The notes beneath the pieces were generated by a model, which was not told the origin of the DNA, made no database searches, and saw nothing but the letters and a program-made list of their open reading frames with translations. A stretch of 64,000 bases of DNA, from contig NZ_CALXEG010000008.1 in NCBI RefSeq assembly GCF_944387275.1, positions 1 to 64,000 of the forward strand, in the 5' to 3' direction. A program made the position numbers and the translations under genes. Of this stretch, positions 24,985 through 33,035 are shown in pieces; within the stretch, counting starts at the first letter, position 1, and the number at the start of each line of letters is the position of its first letter. The stretch comes from an uncultured Pseudoflavonifractor sp. (GTDB taxonomy: Bacteria > Bacillota > Clostridia > Oscillospirales > Oscillospiraceae).

Positions 24985-26277
24985 GTGAAAAAGGAAGACA
25001 CCGCAGCGAAAACCCCCGAGACCACCGCGGCTGACAGCAGCGATGAGTACAGCAACGCGCGCGTTCCCAAATCGGCCCGGAGGTCGGCCCTGAGCCTGCT
25101 GACCGTCTCCCTGGGCTATGTGTTCGTGGTCACCAGCATGCAGGCCGGCGGCAGCATGGGCGTGGGCCTGACGTTTACCGACACCGTCACCGCCACGCTG
25201 CTGAGCAGCGTAATTCTTGCGGTGCTGGCCTGCGCCATGGGCGTTATCTCGGCCAAGACCGGCATGAGCACCGGCCTGCTGAGCAAGTATTCCTTCGGCA
25301 AGGCGGGCACCTACGTCCCTGTGGCCATTGTGGTGGTCACCACTATCGGCTGGTTCTCCATTGACGCCTACCTCATCGGCCAGACCACCAATACCCTCTT
25401 CCCCATAGTCCCCATCATTCCCGTGGCCATCCTGGGCGGCATCGGCATGACCTTTACCGCCATGCGGGGTATGAAGTGGATGACCTGGCTGAGCAACATT
25501 GCCGTGCCCCTCATCATTATCTTCGGCATCATCTCTATGGTCATTGCAGTCAACGACGCCGGCGGCATTGTCGGCATGAACAGCATTGTCCCTGCCAAGC
25601 CCATTGATTACAGCTACGCCGTGGGCCTGGGCGTGGGCTCCTACGCGGTGGGCGCCGTCATGTTCACTCCCGACATCATGCGCTTCTCCAAGAGCATCCG
25701 CTCCGCCATTATCGTCATGATTATTACCCTGATGCTGGGCAACACCTTTATGCTCCTCTCCGGCGCCATCGGCTCCGTGGTCACCGGCACCCCCGACGTG
25801 GCCATCATGCTGTCCATGCAGGGCCTGCTGGCCCCCGCCTTCCTGGTGCTGGTGCTCAACATCTGGTCCACTGCCCAGGGCTGCGTCTACTCCGGCTCCA
25901 TGACCCTCAACAGCGTGGTGCCCAAGGCCAAGCGCACCTGGCTGGTCATCGGCTTCGGCGTCATCGGCATTATCTTCGCCATCATCGGCTTCTACAACTA
26001 CTTCGGCTCCTATATCGATTTTCTGTCCGCCACCGTGCCCCCGCTGGGCGGCATCTTCTTTGCCGACTTCCTGGTGACCTATAAGCAGGACTACCCCGAC
26101 CCCGACAAGGCGGAACTGCCCACTGTCAATATCGCCGGCTTTATCGCCTGGATTCTGGGCTTTATCGTCACCCGCATCCCCTTCGGCATGCCCGTGGTCA
26201 ACGGTATCATCGTGGCCTTTGTGGTCAAGGCGGTGCTGGGCGCCATCATGGGCAGCGGGGTGAAGACTCGCGCTTAA
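24985..26277 (+). CDS. NCS1-family nucleobase/cytosine-type permease
   Basis: 430 aa from GTG 24985, with AAAGGG about 11 nt upstream; no better start is in frame. About twelve membrane helices, with the codB-like GWFSIDAYLIGQ stretch in helix 3 and ADFLVTYKQDYPDPD late in the protein. NCS1 carriers take up cytosine, uracil, allantoin, hydantoins or related rings with a cation. The substrate is open. It is the first gene of a four-gene set with two cysteine hydrolases and a dehydrogenase, which points to uptake and breakdown of a small nitrogen compound. Confidence 0.85.
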   Translation: MKKEDTAAKTPETTAADSSDEYSNARVPKSARRSALSLLTVSLGYVFVVTSMQAGGSMGVGLTFTDTVTATLLSSVILAVLACAMGVISAKTGMSTGLLSKYSFGKAGTYVPVAIVVVTTIGWFSIDAYLIGQTTNTLFPIVPIIPVAILGGIGMTFTAMRGMKWMTWLSNIAVPLIIIFGIISMVIAVNDAGGIVGMNSIVPAKPIDYSYAVGLGVGSYAVGAVMFTPDIMRFSKSIRSAIIVMIITLMLGNTFMLLSGAIGSVVTGTPDVAIMLSMQGLLAPAFLVLVLNIWSTAQGCVYSGSMTLNSVVPKAKRTWLVIGFGVIGIIFAIIGFYNYFGSYIDFLSATVPPLGGIFFADFLVTYKQDYPDPDKAELPTVNIAGFIAWILGFIVTRIPFGMPVVNGIIVAFVVKAVLGAIMGSGVKTRA

Positions 26278-26317
26278 TTTCACCTCAACCACACGCGAAA
26301 GGAAGGATTTTAAATTT

Positions 26318-26914
26318 ATGAAAGGCTTTGCAGAACATTTTGTGGACGACGGCTCCAACTACGAACTGACCGACCCCGCCCTGCTCATTGTGGACATGGT
26401 CAACGACTTCTGCAAGGAGGGCGGCGCCATGGTGCTGCCCGAGGGCATGGAGACGGTGGAGCCCACCCAGCGGCTCATCGCCGCCTTCCGGGCCAAGAAG
26501 CTGCCCATCATCTTCATCAACGACTGGCACCGGGCGGGCAAGTACGACAAGGAGTTCGACAAGCGCGCCCCCCACTGCATCGAGGGCACCTGGGGCGGCA
26601 AGGTCATCGACGAGCTGGCCCCCCAGCCCGAGGACTACCAGATCCCCAAGCGCCGCTTCAGCGGCTTCTACCAGACCGACCTGGACCTGGTGCTCCGGGA
26701 GCTGGGCCGCAAGACCGTGGTGGTCACCGGCGTGGTCACCAACATCTGCGTCCGCTCCACCTGCCACGACGCCTTCTTCCGGGGCTATCAGGTGGTGGTG
26801 CCCAGAGACTGCGTCCGGGCCACCGGACCCCGGGAGCAGGAGTCCTCCCTGTGGGACATTGAGACCCACTTCGGCGCCGTCACCGACAGCAACACCATTC
26901 TTGACCGGCTGTAA
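26318..26914 (+). CDS. Isochorismatase-like cysteine hydrolase
   Basis: 198 aa. The family triad is intact: Asp26 (VDMVND), Lys111 (PKRRF) and Cys144 (TNICVRST), with the usual cis-peptide region before the Cys. GAAAGGAAGG precedes the ATG. Relatives include nicotinamidase, N-carbamoylsarcosine amidase, biuret and ureidoacrylate hydrolases. Beside an NCS1 permease, hydrolysis of an amide or carbamoyl group on a small nitrogen compound is likely. It shares the EGTWG motif and order with the hydrolase half of the next gene, so the two probably derive from one ancestor. Confidence 0.87.
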   Translation: MKGFAEHFVDDGSNYELTDPALLIVDMVNDFCKEGGAMVLPEGMETVEPTQRLIAAFRAKKLPIIFINDWHRAGKYDKEFDKRAPHCIEGTWGGKVIDELAPQPEDYQIPKRRFSGFYQTDLDLVLRELGRKTVVVTGVVTNICVRSTCHDAFFRGYQVVVPRDCVRATGPREQESSLWDIETHFGAVTDSNTILDRL

Positions 26915-26968
26915 CCCACTCTGCCGCCGCCAGGCGGCCATTCCGGACGGCAGAGGAGGGGGACGCGA

Positions 26969-27934
26969 ATGCTGACCGTCAAGGCAGCGGCCGACGAGAC
27001 CGGCCTCACCGTCAAGGGAATTCGTTTCTATGAGAAAATCGGTCTGATCCGGCCGGCGGAGCGTTCGCCGGCCGGATACCGGCTTTATTCGGAGGAGGAC
27101 GTGGCCCGCCTCCACCAGATCCACTTCTACCGGGAGCAGAAGTTCTCTCTGGAGGACATCGACGCCATGCTCAACGACCCGGATGTGGACCTGCGCAGCT
27201 ATCTCAAGCGCCAGCTCTTTGACGTGGAGGACCAGATCCGGGAGCTGGAGCGGGTGCGGGACACCCTGGACCGGGTGCTGCGGGAGAACGACTGCCGGGG
27301 CGCTATCGGCGACAAGGTGCGGGACGCGGAGCACCGCAGCCGGTACGCCATCGTGAGCACGGACATGCAGAACGAATTTCTGGACGGCGGGTCCATGTCC
27401 TGCCGCCGCATCTGCAACATCATAGAGCCCCTGAAGGCCATGCTGGAGCGGGCCAGGGCCATGGGCATCCCGGTCATCTACATCCGGGACTCCCACCACC
27501 GCAACGACCCCGAGCTGGAGATCTGGCCCGACCACTGCCTGGAGGGCACCTGGGGCGCCCAGATCATCGACCAGCTGGCCCCTGCCCAGGGGGATTATGT
27601 GCTGAAAAAGAACTACTTCAACGCCTTTATCGGCACCAAACTCCAGGCCACCCTGAAAAAGCTGGGCACCGAGGCCATCATCTTCACCGGCTGGCGGACC
27701 CACGTCTGCGTGGCCCAGACCGCCATCGAGGCCTTCCAGCGGGGCTACCGCATCCTGGTGGCGGAGGACTGCGTGGACTCCACCACCCAGGTGGAGCACG
27801 AGTTCGGCCTGAACCTGCTCCAGGTCAACTACTGCGCCGAGGTGCTGCCCTGGCAGACCATTCTGGATCTGATCGCCCAAAATACAGCGCCCGGAGAGAT
27901 GTCCGGCCAACAGGAGAGGAGTGAGGCGACGTGA
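26969..27934 (+). CDS. MerR regulator fused to an isochorismatase-like hydrolase
   Basis: 321 aa. Residues 1-70 form a MerR winged helix (FYEKIGLIRPAERSPAGYRLY, then DVARLHQI) and about 80-108 a dimerisation helix. Residues 120-305 are a complete cysteine hydrolase with Asp132 (TDMQNEF), Lys214 (LKKNYF) and Cys247 (HVCVAQT) all present. GAGGAGGGGG lies upstream of the ATG. Normal MerR proteins have a small C-terminal sensor; here a whole enzyme domain takes its place. It may sense the operon's substrate or product, or regulate and catalyse at once. It overlaps the dehydrogenase gene by 4 bp (GTGA). Confidence 0.87.
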   Translation: MLTVKAAADETGLTVKGIRFYEKIGLIRPAERSPAGYRLYSEEDVARLHQIHFYREQKFSLEDIDAMLNDPDVDLRSYLKRQLFDVEDQIRELERVRDTLDRVLRENDCRGAIGDKVRDAEHRSRYAIVSTDMQNEFLDGGSMSCRRICNIIEPLKAMLERARAMGIPVIYIRDSHHRNDPELEIWPDHCLEGTWGAQIIDQLAPAQGDYVLKKNYFNAFIGTKLQATLKKLGTEAIIFTGWRTHVCVAQTAIEAFQRGYRILVAEDCVDSTTQVEHEFGLNLLQVNYCAEVLPWQTILDLIAQNTAPGEMSGQQERSEAT

Positions 27935-28986
27935 GCGGGACCATGATGGCCGTGGTGTACCACGGCAAGGGGGACCTCCGCTTTGAGGAGCGGCCCGTCC
28001 CCACCCTGCTGGACCCCCGGGACGCCATCGTCAGGGTGGGCATGTCCAGCATCTGTACCAGCGACTTCCACATCCGCAACGGCGTCGTCCCCCGGGCCAG
28101 GGAGGGCGTGATCCTGGGCCACGAGTTTGCCGGCGAGGTGGTGGCCGTGGGCGACGCAGTCAAAAAAATCAGGCCCGGCCAGCGGGTGGCCGCCAACGTG
28201 GAGACCTTCTGCGGTGCGTGCTGGTTCTGCAAGCGGGGCTTTGTGAACAACTGCGTGGAGGGCGGCTGGGAGCTGGGCTGCCGCATCGACGGCTGCCAGA
28301 CCGAGTACGTCCGGGTGCCCTTTGCCGACAACGGCCTGACCGTCATCCCCGACAGCCTGGCCTATGAGGACGTGATCATGCTCTCCTGCATCCTGCCCAG
28401 CGGCTATTTCGGCGCTGAGCTGGCCGAGATCAGGCCGGGCGACACCGTGGTGGTGCTGGGCGCCGGACCGGTGGGCTGCACCGCCATGATGAGCGCCCGG
28501 CTCTTCGGCCCCGCCTGTATCGTGGCGGTGGACCCCATTGGGGAGCGGCTGGACTTTGCCAGGAAAAACGGCTGGTGCGACGTGGCGGTCAATCCCAGCA
28601 CAGAGGACCTGGCGGCCGTGGTAAAGGGCCTCACCGGCGGGCGGGGCGCCGACGCGGTCATCGAGGCGGCGGGCGGGAAGGATACCTTCCAGACCGCCTG
28701 GCAGGTGGCCCGGCCCAACGGCGTGGTGGCCCTGGTGGCCATGTACGAGGAGGCCCAGAGCCTGCCCCTCCACCTGATGTACGGCAAGAACCTGACCTTC
28801 AAGACCGGCGGTGTGGACGCCTGCCACAACGATGTGCTGATGAAGCTCATTGAGGGGGGAAAGCTCAACTGCCGCCCCCTCATCACCCATACCATGCCAC
28901 TCAACGACATCATGCACGGGTATGACATCTTTGAGCACCACCTGGACGGCTGCGTCAAGGTGGCCATTACCCCATACCGGCGCTGA
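27931..28986 (+). CDS. Zinc-dependent alcohol dehydrogenase (MDR family)
   Basis: 351 aa. GTG 27931 overlaps the previous stop, so the two are coupled; an internal ATG a few codons on is an alternative. The catalytic zinc residues appear as CTSDFH and GHEFAG; the structural zinc cysteines are in CGACWFC and the following NNC. The Rossmann fold has GAGPVG near 172-177 followed by VAVDP, and the Asp suggests NAD. It is close to sorbitol/threonine-dehydrogenase-like members. In this operon it may oxidise an alcohol left after amide hydrolysis. The terminator at 29116-29150 closes the operon. Confidence 0.87.
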   Translation: MSGTMMAVVYHGKGDLRFEERPVPTLLDPRDAIVRVGMSSICTSDFHIRNGVVPRAREGVILGHEFAGEVVAVGDAVKKIRPGQRVAANVETFCGACWFCKRGFVNNCVEGGWELGCRIDGCQTEYVRVPFADNGLTVIPDSLAYEDVIMLSCILPSGYFGAELAEIRPGDTVVVLGAGPVGCTAMMSARLFGPACIVAVDPIGERLDFARKNGWCDVAVNPSTEDLAAVVKGLTGGRGADAVIEAAGGKDTFQTAWQVARPNGVVALVAMYEEAQSLPLHLMYGKNLTFKTGGVDACHNDVLMKLIEGGKLNCRPLITHTMPLNDIMHGYDIFEHHLDGCVKVAITPYRR

Positions 28987-29115
28987 CACGCAGAACGCCG
29001 CAGGGCCGGGACAGCCGCGGCAGAGGGGCATTTCGTCCCCTTCCGCCGCCGGCCCAGCTCCGGCCTGCCGGACTACCGGGCAGCGCTTGCGGCACTTTCT
29101 GAATATCAGACGCAA

Positions 29116-29150
29116 AAAGCCCGGAGGATCTCAGCGGTCCTCCGGGCTTT
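29116..29150. terminator. Bidirectional terminator
   Basis: Thirteen perfect base pairs (29116-29128 with 29138-29150), with T or U on both strands, lie between the dehydrogenase operon and the convergent spoIIP. Confidence 0.88.
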
Positions 29151-29172
29151 CTCCAATCCCCCCTTTCCGGAT

Positions 29173-30393
29173 CTACTCCGTCTCCTCCAGCTCCAGCAGC
29201 ACCTGCCCTGCCGCCCGGGCAAACAGCCGGGCGCCCCGGATGGCCTCCTGGAGGGTGTTGCCGTGGGCCCCCACCTCCACCAGCAGGGAGCCGTTGGTCA
29301 GCGCCTGGTTGTACACCGAGCTGCTGCGCATGGTGATGGGCCGGGCCAGGGTGGGGTAGAGGGTGTTCATACTCTTCTGAATTTTCATCGCCAGCGTCAG
29401 ATTCTCCATCCAGCGGGGGTAGTCGCCCCCCTCCGGGCTGCCCATGACCAGCATGACCTGGGCGGTGTCCTGGCCGTCCACGGTGGTGAGGGGCTTGTAG
29501 ACCGTGCCGTCCTCCCCGATGAGGGCGTCCCGGTGGACGTCCAGCACGATCTTGATGGACGGATACTGCTCCAGGTACGCCTCCACCCCCGCCCCGGAGC
29601 GGGAATAGGCCCCGCTATACTGGGGGTAGTCGTAGGGGGTCTCGTCGTGGACCACGGACAGCCCCATCTCCTCAAAGACCTCCTTCATCTCCTCCCCGAT
29701 GCGCACCATGTTCTGGGTGTTGTCCAGGGTGCGGCTGTTGTCGGTCTGGACGTAGACGTCCGTGCCGTCGGGGGTGTACGCCTCAGTGGCGTGGGTGTGC
29801 ATGATGAGGATCTGGGGCTCCGACGGGTCCCCCAGGGTGATGTTCACCGGCGCGGCCGCCAGGGCGGCGGCGTCGATGTCCAGGCCGGTGGGATTGTAGA
29901 TGTACACCCCGTCGGCCTGGGTATACCCGCTGCCCGAGGAGGGCACCAGGGTGCGGGGGACGATGTCGTCCGGCGCGGTGGTGACCGCGGGCAGATTGGC
30001 CGGGTCCTCCGGGTCCTCGGCCTCCGGGGTGGGGGAGGGCTCTGCCGGGTCCTCCTGCTCCGTCTGCTCCGCCCCCTCATAGGCGTCCCCGGCCAGCTGC
30101 CGGGCCACCGCCTCCCCGTTGCTCCGCAGCAGAACCGACTGGCCCACCACCAGCCGGCCCCACTGGTCCAGGGTATCAAAAGGGCCCCCGGCTCCCTCCA
30201 CCTCTCCCAGCTCCGCCCGCAGCAGGGCGGACACCAGGCTGCCGTCCTCTCCCATGGCCTTGAAGGCCTCGGCCGCCGCTCCCGCCCCCGCCGCCGTCAG
30301 CAGCGCCCATACCGCCGCCGTCACCATCAGCAGCGCCGCGCTCCGCCGGAGCACCCGGCCCCACTGAATCCCGCTGTGCCTGTCCCTTTTCAT
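29173..30393 (-). CDS. spoIIP: Stage II sporulation protein P
   Basis: 406 aa. One membrane anchor lies near 17-38, followed by an acidic, Pro-rich linker (about 105-150) and the SpoIIP peptidase domain. Conserved pieces are HTHATEAYTP, VLDVHRDA and VEVGAHGN. SpoIIP cuts peptidoglycan stem peptides during forespore engulfment with SpoIID and SpoIIM. Its presence supports a spore-forming lineage. No gpr or other sporulation gene is adjacent. The AGGAAGGGA ribosome site precedes ATG 30393. Confidence 0.9.
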   Translation of the reverse strand: MKRDRHSGIQWGRVLRRSAALLMVTAAVWALLTAAGAGAAAEAFKAMGEDGSLVSALLRAELGEVEGAGGPFDTLDQWGRLVVGQSVLLRSNGEAVARQLAGDAYEGAEQTEQEDPAEPSPTPEAEDPEDPANLPAVTTAPDDIVPRTLVPSSGSGYTQADGVYIYNPTGLDIDAAALAAAPVNITLGDPSEPQILIMHTHATEAYTPDGTDVYVQTDNSRTLDNTQNMVRIGEEMKEVFEEMGLSVVHDETPYDYPQYSGAYSRSGAGVEAYLEQYPSIKIVLDVHRDALIGEDGTVYKPLTTVDGQDTAQVMLVMGSPEGGDYPRWMENLTLAMKIQKSMNTLYPTLARPITMRSSSVYNQALTNGSLLVEVGAHGNTLQEAIRGARLFARAAGQVLLELEETE

Positions 30394-30458
30394 CCGTATC
30401 CCATCCCTTCCTGGGGGAATTTTATGCGGCAGGCGGCCGGGCTATGACGGTTACTTAG

Positions 30459-30507
30459 TTTGATTTTCAAAACACGCTTGACTTTCATACATTCCGCTCT
30501 ATATAAT
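30459..30507 (+). promoter_or_regulatory. MarR/DegV promoter with FabT-like operator
   Basis: -35 TTGACT (30478-30483), 18-bp spacer, consensus -10 TATAAT (30502-30507). The perfect palindrome TTTGA-TTT-TCAAA at 30459-30471 matches the FabT box of Lactobacillales fatty-acid genes and touches the -35 from upstream. Autoregulation by the MarR protein that follows is likely. Confidence 0.7.
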
Positions 30508-30566
30508 GGCTATTGAGCAGTAATAGCGGCCTGATTCTACACATTTTTAAAAAGGAGGCGACTGCC

Positions 30567-31049
30567 GTGGACCAGCACCGTGAGGAGCTCAACCGCTTTC
30601 TGGTTGAGGTGTTTCACGATATTCTCAAAACCGAGGAGCTGGCCCTCTCCAGTTCAAAGAAGGAGCTGTCCCTCCGGGAGCTCCATCTGATCGAAGAGGT
30701 CTGCCGCGCGGAGGACCAGGGGTTGGACAACCGGGCCACCGCCATTGCCGCGGCCCAGCGGGTGACCGCGGGCACACTGACCACGGCGGTGTCTCTGCTG
30801 GAGCGGAAGGGCTATCTGATCCGCTGCCGGGATGAGCACGACAAGCGGGTAGTGCGCATTCTCCCCACCGAGAAGGCCCGCCAGGCCAACCGCGCCCATG
30901 AGCGCTTCCACGAGGAGATGGTGGAAAATCTCCTCAGCTTCCTCACCCAGGAGGAGGCCCAGGTCTTTGTCCGGGCGCTGGGGCGGGTGTCCCTGTTTTT
31001 CCGGGAGAAGATGTTCTCCGCCTGCGCCGAGGCCGAGGCAGAGGCGTAA
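30567..31049 (+). CDS. MarR-family regulator, FabT-like
   Basis: 160 aa from GTG 30567, set by AAAGGAGG 8 nt upstream. The winged helix (about 35-120) includes TAGTLTTAVSLLERKGYL as recognition helix and the wing DEHDKRVVRILPT. FabT is the MarR regulator that represses fatty-acid synthesis with acyl-ACP as ligand. The TTTGA-N3-TCAAA box in its own promoter and the following DegV/FakB-type gene support that role. No fab genes are in this window, so the assignment is inference from operator and neighbour. Confidence 0.75.
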   Translation: MDQHREELNRFLVEVFHDILKTEELALSSSKKELSLRELHLIEEVCRAEDQGLDNRATAIAAAQRVTAGTLTTAVSLLERKGYLIRCRDEHDKRVVRILPTEKARQANRAHERFHEEMVENLLSFLTQEEAQVFVRALGRVSLFFREKMFSACAEAEAEA

Positions 31050-31108
31050 GGCCGTTTTTCTCAGATGTACATTGCAATGCTGCCAAAATGCAGCAGGAGG
31101 TATTTGAA

Positions 31109-31951
31109 ATGATCCGTATTATCACCGACAGCACCAGCGATCTCTCCCCCCAGCGCCGGGAGGCCATAGGGGTGGATGTGATCCCTCTCTCGGTCCAGTT
31201 TGGCCAGGAGATCTTCCGGGACGGCGTGGACATCACCAACGCGGAGTTCTACGACCGGCTGTCCAAGGCGGAGGCCCTGCCCACCACCTCCCAGATCAAC
31301 CCGGAGGTCTTTGCCGACCTGTTCCGGAAGTACCTGGACCAGGGGGACGAGATCGTGGGTATTTTCATCTCCGGGGCCATGTCGGGCACCTGCCAGAGTG
31401 CCCTCATCGCCCGGGACATGGTGGACGGTGAGGACCGTATCCACATCGTGGACTCCCGCACCGTCACCTTTGCCCTGGGCCTGCTGGTGGAGGTAGCCGC
31501 CACCCTGCGGGATCAGGGGCTGTCCGCCGGGGAGATCGCCGCCCGGCTGGAAGCTCTGACGGGCCGGGTCCGCCTGCTGGCCGTGGTGAACACCCTGAAG
31601 TATCTGAAGATGGGCGGACGCATCTCCACGGCCACCGCTGTGGTGGGCGGCCTGCTGGGCATCTCGCCCATCATCACCATTGAGAACGGCCTGGTGGAGG
31701 GCATCGGCAAGGCCCGGGGCCGGAAGGCCGCCTTCCAGTGGATCGCCAAGCGGATGGAGAAGGAGGCCCCCGACCTGTCCCTGCCTGTGGGCTTCGGCCA
31801 CTCCAACGCCCCAGAGGCCATGGCCGAGTGCCAGGCCTTCTTCGCCGACGCCATCGCCGGCGCCACCGTCTTTACCAGCGACATCGGAAGCGTCGTGGGC
31901 ACCCACGCCGGCCCCGGCGCCACCGGCATCGTCTATTTCCGCGCAGAGTAA
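31109..31951 (+). CDS. DegV-family fatty-acid-binding protein (FakB-like)
   Basis: 280 aa from ATG 31109, set by AGGAGG 8 nt upstream. The N-terminal TDSTSDLS and central ISGAMSGTCQSA are the DegV fatty-acid-binding signatures, with VVNTLKYLKMGGRIS further on. FakB proteins hold a fatty acid while FakA phosphorylates it for entry into phospholipid. A FakA-type kinase is at 38724-40379. The gene follows the FabT-like regulator by 59 bp and probably shares its promoter. Confidence 0.88.
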   Translation: MIRIITDSTSDLSPQRREAIGVDVIPLSVQFGQEIFRDGVDITNAEFYDRLSKAEALPTTSQINPEVFADLFRKYLDQGDEIVGIFISGAMSGTCQSALIARDMVDGEDRIHIVDSRTVTFALGLLVEVAATLRDQGLSAGEIAARLEALTGRVRLLAVVNTLKYLKMGGRISTATAVVGGLLGISPIITIENGLVEGIGKARGRKAAFQWIAKRMEKEAPDLSLPVGFGHSNAPEAMAECQAFFADAIAGATVFTSDIGSVVGTHAGPGATGIVYFRAE

Positions 31952-31953
31952 CA

Positions 31954-31990
31954 GCAAAGGGTCCCAGGCTTGCATCCTGGGACCCTTTGC
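31954..31990 (+). terminator. Hairpin after the DegV gene
   Basis: Fifteen perfect base pairs (31954-31968 with 31976-31990) and a 7-nt loop. The trailing U-run is poor, so it is a stable 3' end rather than a textbook terminator. Confidence 0.6.
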
Positions 31991-32056
31991 ATATAAAAGG
32001 CGGCGCACCGCTTCCGCAGTACGCCGCACTTTGATTTTTTTATTGCGAGAAGGCGC

Positions 32057-32302
32057 TTATACCTTCTGGGCCGCCAGTTTCGCTCTGCTCGCCAGCTCCA
32101 GGCGGCGAATCACATACACAGAGTCGGTGACGACCTTGACCGGCTTGGAGAAGTCCAGCACAAACAGACCGATAAAGGACCCCGCGTCAATGCGCACAGA
32201 GCCGTCCTCGGACTCAAAAAACACCGGCTCTTCCACTGCCTGGGCCAGCTTCTGCACCTCGGCAATCTCGTTGAAGGAATCGAACTTTGCTTCAAAAACC
32301 AT
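32057..32302 (-). CDS. HPr-like small protein without the His site (copy A)
   Basis: 81 aa with a perfect AAAGGAGGTGA ribosome site. The segment DAGSFIGLFVLDFSKPVKVVT aligns with the HPr region around regulatory Ser46 (KSIMGVMSL), and a Ser is kept. The GLHARP block with phosphorylated His15 is absent; FDSFNEIAEVQKLAQAV stands there instead. That is the pattern of Crh, the B. subtilis HPr paralog acting only in regulation. HPr kinase recognition is a guess. A second copy lies at 32521-32763 on the same strand with its own promoter. Confidence 0.72.
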   Translation of the reverse strand: MVFEAKFDSFNEIAEVQKLAQAVEEPVFFESEDGSVRIDAGSFIGLFVLDFSKPVKVVTDSVYVIRRLELASRAKLAAQKV

Positions 32303-32329
32303 TTAAGGTCACCTCCTTTAGGCATCCTC

Positions 32330-32359
32330 AGTATACCATTGGAGGCTTGTCTGAATCAA
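32330..32359 (-). promoter_or_regulatory. Promoter of HPr-like copy A
   Basis: Minus strand: -35 TTGATT (32354-32359), 18-bp spacer, -10 TATACT (32330-32335). Confidence 0.6.
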
Positions 32360-32520
32360 TGGTCGCTTTCCACAATCTTCAGTGCAGGTTAAGCGCTGCA
32401 TTACGTCTTATTATCCGGTATTTTTTCAGTTAAGAAACATCTTGTTCTCTATTTCAGGCTTTGTCTTTCATTAATCTGGAAGTAAGCCTCAGAATTGCAG
32501 CATTTTAGCTCGTCCTTAAA

Positions 32521-32763
32521 TCAGAAAGACGCGCACTTGGCCTCCTCGTCCAGATAGTCCAGCTGGGAGAGCAGCTCCTGGGATTCGGTCACGATGCAGA
32601 CGGGGCGGGAGTAGTCCAGCGCAAAGAGGCCGATGAGGGACTTGGCGTCAGCCAGCACGTCTCCATCTGTTTCCCGGAGCATGACCTCCTCGGGGACGGA
32701 ACAGGCCATGCGGCGCAGGCAGCGGAGCTCCTCTGCACTGCGGAACTTTCGGACAACTGTCAT
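32521..32763 (-). CDS. HPr-like small protein without the His site (copy B)
   Basis: 80 aa. I start it at ATG 32763, where AAAGGAGGG is 7 nt upstream; the longer frame has no such site. ADAKSLIGLFALDYSRPVCIV matches copy A and the HPr Ser46 region, with the KS-hydrophobic-hydrophobic-G pattern kept. The His15 region is replaced by FRSAEELRCLRRMACSV. The two copies are clearly homologous but diverged, so the duplication is not recent. Its role is unknown; a regulatory HPr paralog is the best reading. Confidence 0.7.
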   Translation of the reverse strand: MTVVRKFRSAEELRCLRRMACSVPEEVMLRETDGDVLADAKSLIGLFALDYSRPVCIVTESQELLSQLDYLDEEAKCASF

Positions 32764-32784
32764 ATACGCTCCCTCCTTTGCCCC

Positions 32785-32813
32785 ATCATAGCACACTTTT
32801 CTCTCCCTGTGAA
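32785..32813 (-). promoter_or_regulatory. Promoter of HPr-like copy B
   Basis: Minus strand: -35 TTCACA (32808-32813), 17-bp spacer, extended -10 TGC-TATGAT (-10 at 32785-32790). Confidence 0.62.
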
Positions 32814-32947
32814 GCAGAGTTATTTTCTTCACATTCTTTTCTTTTTTGCCTCTGTATCGCGTGAAAAAGTTCACAATTCTTTTGCCCGCGCCAACGCCGC
32901 CTGTCGGAATCCGGCGGTAAAAAAATACGCTCCGGTACACAAATTCA

Positions 32948-32976
32948 TTGTTTCCTACTAGGAAATGTGGTACAAT
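32948..32976 (+). promoter_or_regulatory. DUF2156 gene promoter with palindrome in its spacer
   Basis: -35 TTGTTT (32948-32953), 17-bp spacer, -10 TACAAT (32971-32976). The perfect palindrome TTTCCTA-C-TAGGAAA (32951-32965) fills the space between the two boxes, the classic place for a repressor to block polymerase. Confidence 0.68.
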
Positions 32977-33035
32977 AAAATGTAAGTGTCGGGAAAGCCG
33001 GCACATAATCTTTAGCATTGGAGCGCACATATTCT

